Positions 8,957 through 17,287 of a stretch of 64,000 nt of DNA are shown in pieces. Each line of letters starts with the position of its first letter. The first letter of the stretch is position 1. A program made the position numbers and the translations under genes. Source of the DNA: Pelomonas sp. BJYL3 (GTDB lineage Bacteria; Pseudomonadota; Gammaproteobacteria; Burkholderiales; Burkholderiaceae_C); contig NZ_JANZKX010000010.1 of assembly GCF_027257975.1 (NCBI RefSeq), positions 46,159 to 110,158 of the forward strand, read 5' to 3'. The notes beneath the pieces are model-generated. The model was not told the DNA's origin. It saw only the letters and a program-made list of their open reading frames with translations, and ran no database searches.

Positions 8957-10078
8957 TTACATCAGGCGGAAGAGTTCCGCCACTTTCTGGGGCGTCAGCA
9001 CGGACTTGAAGTCCTCGCCCAGCGCATTGGTCAGGGGTTTGGCATGCACGATGGAGCTCTTGTAGAGCGCCTCGAAGCCGGCTTCGTCCAGGCCCAGGCA
9101 GACGCCCTTGGGGATCTCCACGCCCTGTGCCTCCACCATGCCCCAGAACTCGTCATAGGCCTGCGGGTAGAACTCGCCCATGGCCCGCATCACGATGCAG
9201 TTGGCCACGCAGTGGTGCAGGCCCAGCACGACCGACAGGCCGGCGGACAGCGGGTGCACCAGGCCCACATAGCTCGTGGCGATGGCGCAGCCGCCCAGAT
9301 ACGAGGCCACCATCAGGCGCTCGCGGTTCTCGGGGGCCATCATGTCGCCCTGGCCGAAGACCTGGCGGCAGAGGTTGATGGTCTCGCGCGAGTAGGCGTC
9401 GCCGATGGCATTGCGGTAGCTGCCGGCCAGGGACTCGATGCAGTGGATGTAGGCATCCATGCCCGTGTAGAAGTACTGGTTGCGCGGCACGGTGGCCGTC
9501 AGCTGCGGGTCCATGATCACATGGTCGAAGACCGTGTAGTCGCTGTTCATGCCCAGCTTCAGGCCGGTGGCGGCATTGGTCATCACGCAGGTGCGCGTGG
9601 CCTCGGCGCCGGTGCCCGAGACGGTGGGGATGCCCACCTTGAAGACGCCCGGATGCTTGAGCAGGTCCCAGCCCTGGTAGTCGGCCGCATGGCCGCCGTT
9701 GCCCAGCAGGTTGGACACCGCCTTGGCCGTGTCCATGGTGATGCCGCCGCCCATGCCCACCACGGCCGCCGGCTGGCTCAGGCCGCGATCCAGCAGGGTG
9801 GCCACCAGGGCGTCGATGCCCTCGGTCTTGGGCTCGTGCGCGGTCTGCACGAACTGCAGCACGTCGTCCCCGCCCACGCCCAGGCGGGCCGCCAGATCAG
9901 GCTGGGCGGCGAAGAACTCGTCGACCAGGAAGACGACCGCGCCCCCCTGCCCCTGCGCCTGGGCCTGCGAGCGGCGGCCGTCCAGCAGGCCGCGCAGCTC
10001 GGCCAGGGAGCCGGCGCCGATGTTGTAGCGGCCGACGTTCTTCACGAGCTTGACGCCGGTATCGAGGATGTTTGCCAT
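8957..10078 (-). CDS. kdnB: Iron-containing alcohol dehydrogenase, KdnB-like (Kdo 8-oxidase)
   Basis: A 373-aa group III metal-dependent alcohol dehydrogenase. It shows the nucleotide-binding VGMGGGITMDTAKAVSNLL, the IPTVSGTGAEATRTCVM segment, the metal-site region YTGMDAYIHCIESL with later SYVGLVHPLSAGLS and LGLHHCVANCIVM histidines. KdnB oxidises the C8 alcohol of Kdo, the step before KdnA amination. I place the start at ATG 10078 (MANILDTGVKLVKNVGRY); an open frame extends further upstream but is not needed. It lies 59 bp downstream of the TolC gene and 46 bp upstream of the KdnA-like gene. The substrate assignment rests on the kdnB-kdnA pairing. Confidence 0.75.
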   Translation of the reverse strand: MANILDTGVKLVKNVGRYNIGAGSLAELRGLLDGRRSQAQAQGQGGAVVFLVDEFFAAQPDLAARLGVGGDDVLQFVQTAHEPKTEGIDALVATLLDRGLSQPAAVVGMGGGITMDTAKAVSNLLGNGGHAADYQGWDLLKHPGVFKVGIPTVSGTGAEATRTCVMTNAATGLKLGMNSDYTVFDHVIMDPQLTATVPRNQYFYTGMDAYIHCIESLAGSYRNAIGDAYSRETINLCRQVFGQGDMMAPENRERLMVASYLGGCAIATSYVGLVHPLSAGLSVVLGLHHCVANCIVMRAMGEFYPQAYDEFWGMVEAQGVEIPKGVCLGLDEAGFEALYKSSIVHAKPLTNALGEDFKSVLTPQKVAELFRLM

Positions 10079-10137
10079 GGTGTGCGTGGAACGGTGTCCG
10101 TGAAATCTCAGGAATCGTGCCGCGAGGGCACGCAGCT

Positions 10138-11484
10138 TCAGCGCAGCGGCGCCATCACGCCCCGCCCCAGGGACCACAGCATGGCCACGGCCTGCTGCCC
10201 GTCGAACAGGGCGTTCACGTGCGCGATGCGCAGCGAGTAATAGTCTGACTCCGATCCCATCACATCGAACAGGGAGCGGCGGCCCAATTGCTGCCACTGT
10301 TGCAATGTGGCGGTGCGCAGCTGTGAACTGTTGCGCAGGATCTCGGTGATGCGGCGCGCCCGGTCGAAGGCCGAGGTGGCGGATTCGTGCATGTCGATCA
10401 GGCGGTAGCGCCGGGCCTCCAGGGCATCCTCGCGCTGCAGCCGGGCGGCCTCGGCGCGCTTGCTGGCGGCATTGACGGAGGCGTCCTGGCCCGGCGTCAT
10501 CAGCGGCACGTTCACGCTGAAGCCCACGGCCCAGTCGCGGCTGCGGGTCACGCCCGCGCTGGCGCTTGTGCCCACGATGGCGTTGACCTGGGGCTTGGCA
10601 TTGGCGCGCACGCTCTCCACATAGCTGCCCTGGGCGCGGGCCTGGGCCTCGAGCTGGATCACCTCGGGCGCGCTGAGGGCGTCGCGTTGCATGTCATCGA
10701 GCTCGGGCACCCGGGTCAGCAGGTTGGAGAAGCTGGCGCTGGGCGGCAGATCGTCGCCCACGAAGCGCTTGAGCCGCGTCTCGGTCTGGCGCAGGGCCGA
10801 CATGGTGGACTCCACCGCCAGGTCGGCCTGCAGCAGGTTCTTCTGGGCCTGCACCAGCTCGCTGGCCCGCCCCTTGTCAGCCTTGACGATGGCTTCCAGC
10901 GAATCCACCAGGCAGGCCATGCGGCGCACGTACTGGCTGTAGACCTGGGCCTGCAGCAGGTAGCGGCCGCGGTCCAGGGCCAGGGAGACGGTCTGCAGGG
11001 CCAGCTGCTGCTCGGCGCTGAAGTAGCCCTGGCGCGCGGCCTCGGCCAGCTGCGAACGCCAGCCGGCCAGCTGGCGGTTGCGCCCGAAGTCGAAGAGGGT
11101 CGCGCTCAGGTTGAAGGCCACGCGCCCCTGCGCGCCGCTGCCGTTGCTGGCGCCGTCGGTGCTGGAGCCCATCTGGTTGCCCTGCAGGTCCAGGCTGGCA
11201 CGGGGCTTGTTGGCCTGGCTGACCTCCTCCCAGTCGTCGCGGGCGGCCTGGGCCAGCAGCTTGACCATGCCCACCGACTGGCTGCGAGCCAGGGCCCGGT
11301 CCACCAGGACCTGGATCTGGGCACGCGGGTCGGCGTCGCTGATCACCAGCTGGCTGGCGGCCTTCTGGGCGGCCGGGGAGTTGGCGTCGTCCTCGTTGCA
11401 GCGGCCCTGGGCCAGGGCGGCCGTGGTGGCGCCCAGCAGCAGGCACTGGAACAGGCTCATGCCGAGATTGCGCAGCGTCCCCAT
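10138..11484 (-). CDS. TolC-family outer-membrane channel of a type I secretion system
   Basis: A 448-aa TolC-like protein with a signal peptide (MSLFQCLLLGATTAALAQG) and long Gln/Ala-rich helical hairpins (LAEAARQGYFSAEQQLALQT, ASELVQAQKNLLQADLAVES, QLRTATLQQWQQLGRRSLFD) repeated in two halves. TolC proteins form a trimeric beta-barrel in the outer membrane with a periplasmic helical tunnel. Here it completes the exporter made by the ABC and HlyD genes immediately upstream on the same strand. The start could be ATG 11484 or ATG 11460 (MSLFQC); the latter gives a more compact signal peptide. An imperfect inverted repeat sits just upstream at 11501-11529. Confidence 0.88.
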   Translation of the reverse strand: MGTLRNLGMSLFQCLLLGATTAALAQGRCNEDDANSPAAQKAASQLVISDADPRAQIQVLVDRALARSQSVGMVKLLAQAARDDWEEVSQANKPRASLDLQGNQMGSSTDGASNGSGAQGRVAFNLSATLFDFGRNRQLAGWRSQLAEAARQGYFSAEQQLALQTVSLALDRGRYLLQAQVYSQYVRRMACLVDSLEAIVKADKGRASELVQAQKNLLQADLAVESTMSALRQTETRLKRFVGDDLPPSASFSNLLTRVPELDDMQRDALSAPEVIQLEAQARAQGSYVESVRANAKPQVNAIVGTSASAGVTRSRDWAVGFSVNVPLMTPGQDASVNAASKRAEAARLQREDALEARRYRLIDMHESATSAFDRARRITEILRNSSQLRTATLQQWQQLGRRSLFDVMGSESDYYSLRIAHVNALFDGQQAVAMLWSLGRGVMAPLR

Positions 11485-11613
11485 GGCCTCATCCCCCAGC
11501 GTACAGACAGGTCTTGCTCATGCCTGTACTGGACCACAGGGCGGCCGGGAACTTGAGCAGGAAAAGCCGCCGCTATGCCCCGCTTCTCTGCGGCTGGCCG
11601 GAGGCCGCGGGGC

Positions 11614-12816
11614 TCAGCGCTCGCGCAGGGCCTCGCGCGAACGCATCATGGGCCGCAGCAGGAAGCTCAGCACTGAACGCTCGCCGGTCTTGATCTCCAC
11701 CGAAGCCGTCATGCCGGGGATGATGGCCAGGGTCTCGCCCTTGTAGCGGATGTTGTTCTGCTCGGCCCGGATGAGGGTGCGGTAGTAGCGGCCGTCATTG
11801 CCCAGCGGGTTGGCCTCGCCGATGGCGTCCGGGCTGATCTGCTCGACCTTGCCCTCCAGGCCGCCCAGGGCGTTGAAGTCGATGCCCGAGAGCTTGATCA
11901 CGGCATGCTGCCCCACCTGGATGAAGCCGACGTCCGCCGGGCTGACCCGCGCCTCGACCAGCATGCGCGTGCCCAGCGGCACGATCTCCATGATGGGCGA
12001 GCCCATGGCCACGACGCCGCCGATGGTGTTGATCCGGATGTTCTTGACCAGGCCCCGCACCGGCGAGCGCAGCACCGTGCGGTCCAGGGCGTCCTTGCGG
12101 ACCACCTGCTGCTGCTTCATCATGGCCAGGTCGTTCTGGAGCTTGACCAGCTCGCTCATCGCCTCCTGGCGGAAGCGCCCCTGGCGTTCCACCCGGGACT
12201 GGCGCATCTCGTTGACCTGGCGGCTCAGGCGCATCACCTCCACGTCCGACATCAGCCCCTTGGCCGACATCTCCTGGGCCACCTTCAGCTCCTTGCCCAC
12301 CAGGGCCGCGCTGCGGTCGATGCCCGCCAGCGACTCCTCCAGCAGGCGCTGGCGGGCCTGGAAGGCCTGGGTCTCGGCGGCGGTGAGCGCAGGGGCGGCC
12401 TTCAGCTCCTCGGGGAACTTCAGCGCCGTGCCATTGGCCTCGGCCTGCAGGCGCGCGGCCTGGGCCATCATGGCCAGCTCGCGCAGCTGGCCCTCGTTCT
12501 GCTGGGCCTCGACCCGCGTGGGGTCCAGGCGCACCAGCTCCTGGCCGGCCTCGACCTGCTGGCCTTCGCGGACCAGCAGCTCGCGCAGCAGGCCGGAGTC
12601 CAGGCTGGCGATGACCTGCTCCTTGCCGTCGGGCACCACCCGCCCCTCGCTGCGGCTGACCATGTCGACCTGGGCCAGCGAGGCCCAGACGATGGCGGCC
12701 ACGACCGCCGCCAGCATCAGGTAGACGGCCCACATCACGCGCGGCAGCGGCTCGTCGACCTGTGCGGCCGCCAGGCTGCTCAGGAACAGACCTTCGTCAC
12801 GGGAGGAAGAAGCCAC
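11614..12816 (-). CDS. HlyD-family membrane fusion protein of type I secretion
   Basis: A 400-aa periplasmic adaptor anchored by one N-terminal membrane segment (MWAVYLMLAAVVAAIVWASL). It contains lipoyl/biotinyl-like half-motifs (VPDGKEQVIASLDSGLLREL and VLRSPVRGLVKNIRINTIGG), a long alpha-helical hairpin between them, and the C terminus LLRPMMRSREALRER that is characteristic of type I HlyD/LapC proteins. It links the inner-membrane ABC exporter to TolC. The start is a GTG at 12816, close behind the ABC stop at 12837, with a GAGGG just upstream. Length is normal for the family. Confidence 0.92.
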   Translation of the reverse strand: MASSSRDEGLFLSSLAAAQVDEPLPRVMWAVYLMLAAVVAAIVWASLAQVDMVSRSEGRVVPDGKEQVIASLDSGLLRELLVREGQQVEAGQELVRLDPTRVEAQQNEGQLRELAMMAQAARLQAEANGTALKFPEELKAAPALTAAETQAFQARQRLLEESLAGIDRSAALVGKELKVAQEMSAKGLMSDVEVMRLSRQVNEMRQSRVERQGRFRQEAMSELVKLQNDLAMMKQQQVVRKDALDRTVLRSPVRGLVKNIRINTIGGVVAMGSPIMEIVPLGTRMLVEARVSPADVGFIQVGQHAVIKLSGIDFNALGGLEGKVEQISPDAIGEANPLGNDGRYYRTLIRAEQNNIRYKGETLAIIPGMTASVEIKTGERSVLSFLLRPMMRSREALRER

Positions 12817-12836
12817 TCAGCGCCCTCGTTCGGTGT

Positions 12837-15170
12837 TCAGACGGATGGCGAGCGCTGCACCGGCTGCGCCGCCGGGTGCATGTGCAGATTGGAGGCCTGG
12901 GCGGCCGCCGCGGGGTCGGGCGCGGCGGGCCGCACGCCGGACAGCGCCGCCAGGACCTGATCGCGCGGGCCGTCCATGACCAGCTTGCCGTTGTCCATCA
13001 CGACGATGCGCTGCACCAGCTCCAGCACGGCCGGGCGGTGGGTCACCACCAGCAGGGTGCACTGCTGGGCGGCGTCGCGCAGCTGGCGCAGGAAGAGGAT
13101 CTCGGACTGGGCGTCCATGGAGCTGGTGGGCTCGTCCATCAGCAGCAGCTTGGGCCGGTTCACCAGGGCGCGGGCCAGGGCCACCATCTGGCGCTGGCCG
13201 CCGGACAGCAGGCTGCCCATCTCGCCCACGGGGAGGTCCCAGCCCAGGGGATGGCCGGCGACCACGCGGTCCAGGCCCGTCAGCTTGGCGACCTCGACCA
13301 GGCGGCCCGCATCGACGTCAGCCCGGCCCATGGCGACGTTGTCACGCAGCGTGCCGTGGAAGAGCTTGGGCTCCTGCGAGACAAAGCCCACATGGGCGCG
13401 GAACTCGGCCGGGTCGATCTGGCGCAGGTCGATGCCCTCGATCTCCACCATGCCCTCGGTGGGCTGGTAGAGCCCGGCCAGCAGGCGCAGCACGGTGGAC
13501 TTGCCGCTGCCGATGCGCCCCAGCACGGCGATGCGCTCGCCGGGCTCGATGCGCAGGCTCACGCCCTTGAGCACCTTGGGCGCCTGATGCTCGCCAGTCA
13601 TCGGATAGGAGAAGCCCACCTCGCGCAGGCCGATGCGGCCGCTGAACTCGCTCATGGGCACGTAGTTGCGGTCCGAGGCGCGCTCGACGGGCTTCTTCAT
13701 GACCTCGTCCAGCGACAGCATGGCCGCACGCGCGCTCTGGTAGCGGGCCGTGAGGCTCACCACGCTGCCCAGCGGGGCGATGGCGCGGGTCGCGAACATC
13801 ACCGCACCGATCAGGCCGCCGGCGGAGATGATGCGGTCCTGGATCAGGTAGACGCCCCAGACCAGCATCACCAGGGTCACCGCCTGCTGCATGGTCATGG
13901 TGAGGTTGTTGGTGAAGGCATGCATGGCCCGCATGCGCAGGCCGGACTCGGCGGCCACGGCATTGCTGATCTCGTAGCGGTGCAGGAAGCGGCCTTCCGC
14001 GCCGGAGGTCTTGAGGTCTTCCAGCCCCTCCACCACCTCCACCAGGGAGCCCTGCAGCTCGGCCTGCTCCGCCATGTTCGCCCGCACCACATTGCGCAGG
14101 TACTTCTGCAGAGCAAAGGTCAGCAGCACCAGGCCCGGCACCGCCAGCGCCACCACCCAGCCCAGCGGCCCGCCCAGCATGAAGGTCATGGCCACGAAAA
14201 GCACGATGAAGGGCAGGTCCGACACCACCGACATGCTGGCCGAGGTGAAGAACTCCCGCACGGTCTCCACCTGGCCCAGGTAGTGGGCATAGGAGCCGGC
14301 CGAGGCGGGCTTGTGCTCCATGCGCACCAGCAGGGTCTGCTTGAAGAGCATGGAGCCGATGATCAGGTCCGCCTTGCGGCCGGCGAGGTCGATCAGGTGG
14401 GCGCGCAGCTGGCGGGCGAAGAGGTCGAAGATCAGCGCCAGGGAGGCCCCGATGGCCAGGGTCCACAGCGTGGCCATGGCGTCGTGGTGGGGGATGACCT
14501 TGTCGTAGATGACACTGGTGACCAGGCCGCTGACCATCATCAGCAGATTGCTCAGCAGGGCCGCGGTCATGGCGCCGCGGTAGTAGGGGATGAAGCGCTT
14601 GAGCGTGCCCCACAGCCAGTGGCTGCCCTGCCCCGCCAGCAAGGCGTGATGGCGAGGGTCCGCCTGGGAGACTTCCTTGGGCGTGGCCACCAGGGCGAAG
14701 CCGCTGTACTCACCCTCCAGCTCGGCCTGGGCCACGACGCAGGCCTTGGCCTCGGGGCCGGGGAAGACCACCTCGAAGGCCTGCTGGCCCTCCACCTCGC
14801 GGCGGGACACCAGCACGCAGGCGTCGCCGCCATGCAGCAGCAGCACGGCGGGCAGCACCAGCGGGTTGATTTCGGCCAGGCCCTTGGAGAGCATGCCGGC
14901 CTCGTAGCCGGCCTCGCGCATCATGCGGATGGCCTGGTTGGGCGCCAGCGGGCCGTCGGTGGGCACGCCGGCGCGCAGGGAGGCCGGCGAGCGGGCCTTG
15001 CCATGGTGCTGGGTCAGCCAGACCAGCGCCTGCAGCAGCGGGTCACCGATGTCTCCCTCGGGCACGGCATGCTCGCGCCCGGCCTGCGGCTCGGGCGCCG
15101 CGGCCAGGTGCAGCGCCGCCCCGCGGGGGGGCTTGCCGCCATCGAAGAAGGAATCGTGTCGCTGACTCAC
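12837..15170 (-). CDS. Type I secretion ABC exporter with degenerate C39 domain (LapB/HlyB-like)
   Basis: A 777-aa inner-membrane exporter ATPase. Residues about 35-165 are a C39-like domain in which the position of the catalytic cysteine seems to be Asp (GDIGDPLLQALVWL), so it should bind rather than cleave substrate. Residues about 185-465 are the six-helix ABC membrane domain. The ATPase follows with Walker A GRIGSGKST, signature LLSGGQRQ, Walker B LLLMDEPTSSMDAQ and a switch His in VVTHRP. A leaderless degenerate C39 domain is the mark of exporters for RTX proteins with C-terminal signals. The start is GTG 15170. It is 19 bp downstream of the OGT-like gene and 20 bp upstream of hlyD. Confidence 0.93.
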   Translation of the reverse strand: MSQRHDSFFDGGKPPRGAALHLAAAPEPQAGREHAVPEGDIGDPLLQALVWLTQHHGKARSPASLRAGVPTDGPLAPNQAIRMMREAGYEAGMLSKGLAEINPLVLPAVLLLHGGDACVLVSRREVEGQQAFEVVFPGPEAKACVVAQAELEGEYSGFALVATPKEVSQADPRHHALLAGQGSHWLWGTLKRFIPYYRGAMTAALLSNLLMMVSGLVTSVIYDKVIPHHDAMATLWTLAIGASLALIFDLFARQLRAHLIDLAGRKADLIIGSMLFKQTLLVRMEHKPASAGSYAHYLGQVETVREFFTSASMSVVSDLPFIVLFVAMTFMLGGPLGWVVALAVPGLVLLTFALQKYLRNVVRANMAEQAELQGSLVEVVEGLEDLKTSGAEGRFLHRYEISNAVAAESGLRMRAMHAFTNNLTMTMQQAVTLVMLVWGVYLIQDRIISAGGLIGAVMFATRAIAPLGSVVSLTARYQSARAAMLSLDEVMKKPVERASDRNYVPMSEFSGRIGLREVGFSYPMTGEHQAPKVLKGVSLRIEPGERIAVLGRIGSGKSTVLRLLAGLYQPTEGMVEIEGIDLRQIDPAEFRAHVGFVSQEPKLFHGTLRDNVAMGRADVDAGRLVEVAKLTGLDRVVAGHPLGWDLPVGEMGSLLSGGQRQMVALARALVNRPKLLLMDEPTSSMDAQSEILFLRQLRDAAQQCTLLVVTHRPAVLELVQRIVVMDNGKLVMDGPRDQVLAALSGVRPAAPDPAAAAQASNLHMHPAAQPVQRSPSV

Positions 15171-15189
15171 TGGGGATCCCTACCGGGCG

Positions 15190-17061
15190 TCAGGCCCCCG
15201 GGGCCTTGCGCCGGTGCTCCAGCACCAGGCGCTCGAATTCATGCTCAAGATCGCGCACCAGGGCGGGAATGTCAAACAGGGGCGTCTGCCGGCCCTGCTC
15301 GCGCAGGTAGCGCTTGTAGGATGCCGCACGCAGGGGCTGGCGGCCGATCTGCACGGCGCGCTCGACGTACTCCGGCAGGGAATAGGTCACGAGTTCCGGC
15401 AGTCCGGCGGCCGTCAGCAGGCTGCCGGCCATGCGGGAGATGTAGCAGCGGCCGGCCCGGGTCAGGATGGGCGTGCCCATCCAGAGGCAGTCGCTGGCGG
15501 TGGTGCCGGCGTTGTAGGGGAAGGTGTCCAGCACCAGATCGGCCAGCTGGAAGCGCGCCAGGTACTCCGGCGGCGCCACGCGCGGCGCGAAGTGCAGGCG
15601 CTCCGGCGCCACGCCCCGGGCCTGGGCGGCGGCCCTCATGTTGGCCTCGGCCCAGCGGTTGTCCGCCAGCAGCCACAGCAGGCTGCCCGGCACCTGCTGC
15701 AGGATCTGCATCCAGGCCGAGAACATCTCTTCCGTGTACTTGTGGTTGTTGTTGAAGCTGCAGAAGACGAAGGCGTCCTCGGGCAGGCCGTAGCGGGCGC
15801 GCTCGGGCGTGGGGCCGACCTCGCGCTGGCGGTCACTGACCTGGTAGCAGTGGGGCAGGTAGATGGGCTTCTCGGTGCACAGCGGGAGGTACTCCGGCGG
15901 CATCGTGAAGCGGTCCGCGATGATGTAGTCCTCCCCCGGCAGGGCCGAGGTGGCCGGCAGGCCCAGATAGCCCACCTGCACCGGCGCCGGGCGGTAGGCC
16001 AGGATGTTGGGGCGCGCGCCGCTGGTGAGGCCCTGGAGGTCGACCATCACGTCGATGCCGGCCTCGGCGATCTGCCGCGCGGCCTGCTGGTCGTCCACGC
16101 CGGCCAGGGGCATGAAGCGGTCCATGGCCTTCAGGATGCGGGTGCGCTGGGCCGTGCCGTCTTCCTTGCTCCAGCACAGGGCATGGACCTCGAAGCGGCT
16201 GCGGTCGTGCAGCTCGAAGAGCTCGGGCGTCAGCAGGCCCACGGCATGCATGCGCAGGTCGCCGGACAGATAGCCGATGCGGATCTTCTCCCCCGCCGGC
16301 CGCGCATGCAGCTGGTGGAAGGGCTTGCCCTTGTACTTGACGACGCGCTCGTTGACGAAGCGCTGAGCCACCATCAGCTGGATGGCCGGGTCATCGGTGG
16401 CGCTGAGCGTGGCCAGCAGCGAGGTGTTGACCAGCAGCTGGTTGTGCGTCACCTCACCCACCGGCTGGTAGATGGGCCACTCGCACTGCTTCTGGCGGAT
16501 GTGCACGTAATGCTGCTGCACGTCGCCCTGCTCGGGCTTGAGCAGCAGGCTGCGCTTCATCAGCGCCTCGGATTCATCGAGGCGGCGCTCGCTCTCCAGC
16601 AGGCGGGCGGCATTGTTGAGGGCGTGCAGGCGCAGGTCGATGGGCTCGGCGCCGATGGCCATCAGCTCGCCGGCGTCATAGACCGCCTGCCACTGGGCCA
16701 GGGCCTCGGCCGTCTTGCCCTGGTGCTCCAGCTGGTGGCCCAGGTTGAGCTTGGCCTGCGCGAAATCCGGGTTGAGGGCCAGGGCGCGCAGGTACACGGC
16801 CTCGGCCTCGGCATGCCGGCGCATCTCGCCCAGCACCGTGCCCCAGTTGAACAGGGCCAGCAGGCGCTGGGGGCTCTGGTTGCTCTCGACCCAGGCCTCG
16901 TACAGCGCCAGGCAGTCGGCCTGCCGGCCTCCCGTTTGCCATTGGTGCGCCAGGCTCATCAGTTCCTGCAGAGGCATGGCGCCGGCGCGGGCGCGGGCGA
17001 TAACGGCCTCGGCCGAGGCGGCCTGGTCCAGCAGTGCAGCAGCGGGTTGTGACATGTCCAT
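15190..17061 (-). CDS. TPR / O-GlcNAc transferase-like (SPINDLY, GT41) glycosyltransferase
   Basis: A 623-aa cytoplasmic protein. Residues about 35-200 contain tetratricopeptide-type helices (AEAEAVYLRALALNPDFAQA, LDESEALMKRSLLLKPEQGD). The rest is the GT41 catalytic half: IRIGYLSGDLRMHAVGLLTP, VDLQGLTSGARPNILAYRPA, VQVGYLGLPATSALPGEDYI, FVFCSFNNNHKYTEEMFSAW and LVLDTFPYNAGTTASDCLWM, all hallmarks of OGT/SPY. These enzymes transfer GlcNAc or fucose to Ser/Thr of proteins recognised by the TPRs. It is the first gene of the minus-strand array and is 19 bp from the type I exporter, which suggests that it modifies the exported protein. Donor and acceptor are unknown. Two ATGs lie close together at 17061 and 17055. 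Confidence 0.88.
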   Translation of the reverse strand: MDMSQPAAALLDQAASAEAVIARARAGAMPLQELMSLAHQWQTGGRQADCLALYEAWVESNQSPQRLLALFNWGTVLGEMRRHAEAEAVYLRALALNPDFAQAKLNLGHQLEHQGKTAEALAQWQAVYDAGELMAIGAEPIDLRLHALNNAARLLESERRLDESEALMKRSLLLKPEQGDVQQHYVHIRQKQCEWPIYQPVGEVTHNQLLVNTSLLATLSATDDPAIQLMVAQRFVNERVVKYKGKPFHQLHARPAGEKIRIGYLSGDLRMHAVGLLTPELFELHDRSRFEVHALCWSKEDGTAQRTRILKAMDRFMPLAGVDDQQAARQIAEAGIDVMVDLQGLTSGARPNILAYRPAPVQVGYLGLPATSALPGEDYIIADRFTMPPEYLPLCTEKPIYLPHCYQVSDRQREVGPTPERARYGLPEDAFVFCSFNNNHKYTEEMFSAWMQILQQVPGSLLWLLADNRWAEANMRAAAQARGVAPERLHFAPRVAPPEYLARFQLADLVLDTFPYNAGTTASDCLWMGTPILTRAGRCYISRMAGSLLTAAGLPELVTYSLPEYVERAVQIGRQPLRAASYKRYLREQGRQTPLFDIPALVRDLEHEFERLVLEHRRKAPGA

Positions 17062-17287
17062 GGCGAGGCGCCTGCTTCCGCGAGGGCAGGCAAACAGTTG
17101 CGCTTGCCAGCCATCTTAGGGAGAGCCCTCGGAATCGATCCCGCCAATTGAGCGGTATTCACCCGCCATCACGGCGTGAACCATGACCGGCATCACGGTG
17201 TGCGACGGGCAGCCAAAAATCTAATGAATTGCTCGCAGTCTCATGCCCAATGCCTTGATTTAGAAGGCACAATGCCACGAGCATGCC
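17062..17287. promoter_or_regulatory. Divergent promoter region between the OGT/T1SS array and the dehydrogenase gene
   Basis: This 226-bp spacer is the only place from which the whole minus-strand array could start. It includes an AT-richer stretch around 17205-17275, unlike the GC-rich genes, and a 12-base near-repeat (CATCACGGCGTG at 17167, CATCACGGTGTG at 17191) spaced by 24 bp. I cannot assign -10/-35 boxes with confidence. Confidence 0.4.

Noticed and set aside
12762..15755. A 997-codon open frame opposite the ABC exporter
   Set aside because: Same antisense codon-bias shadow; the composition is low in complexity and the minus-strand frame has complete ABC motifs.
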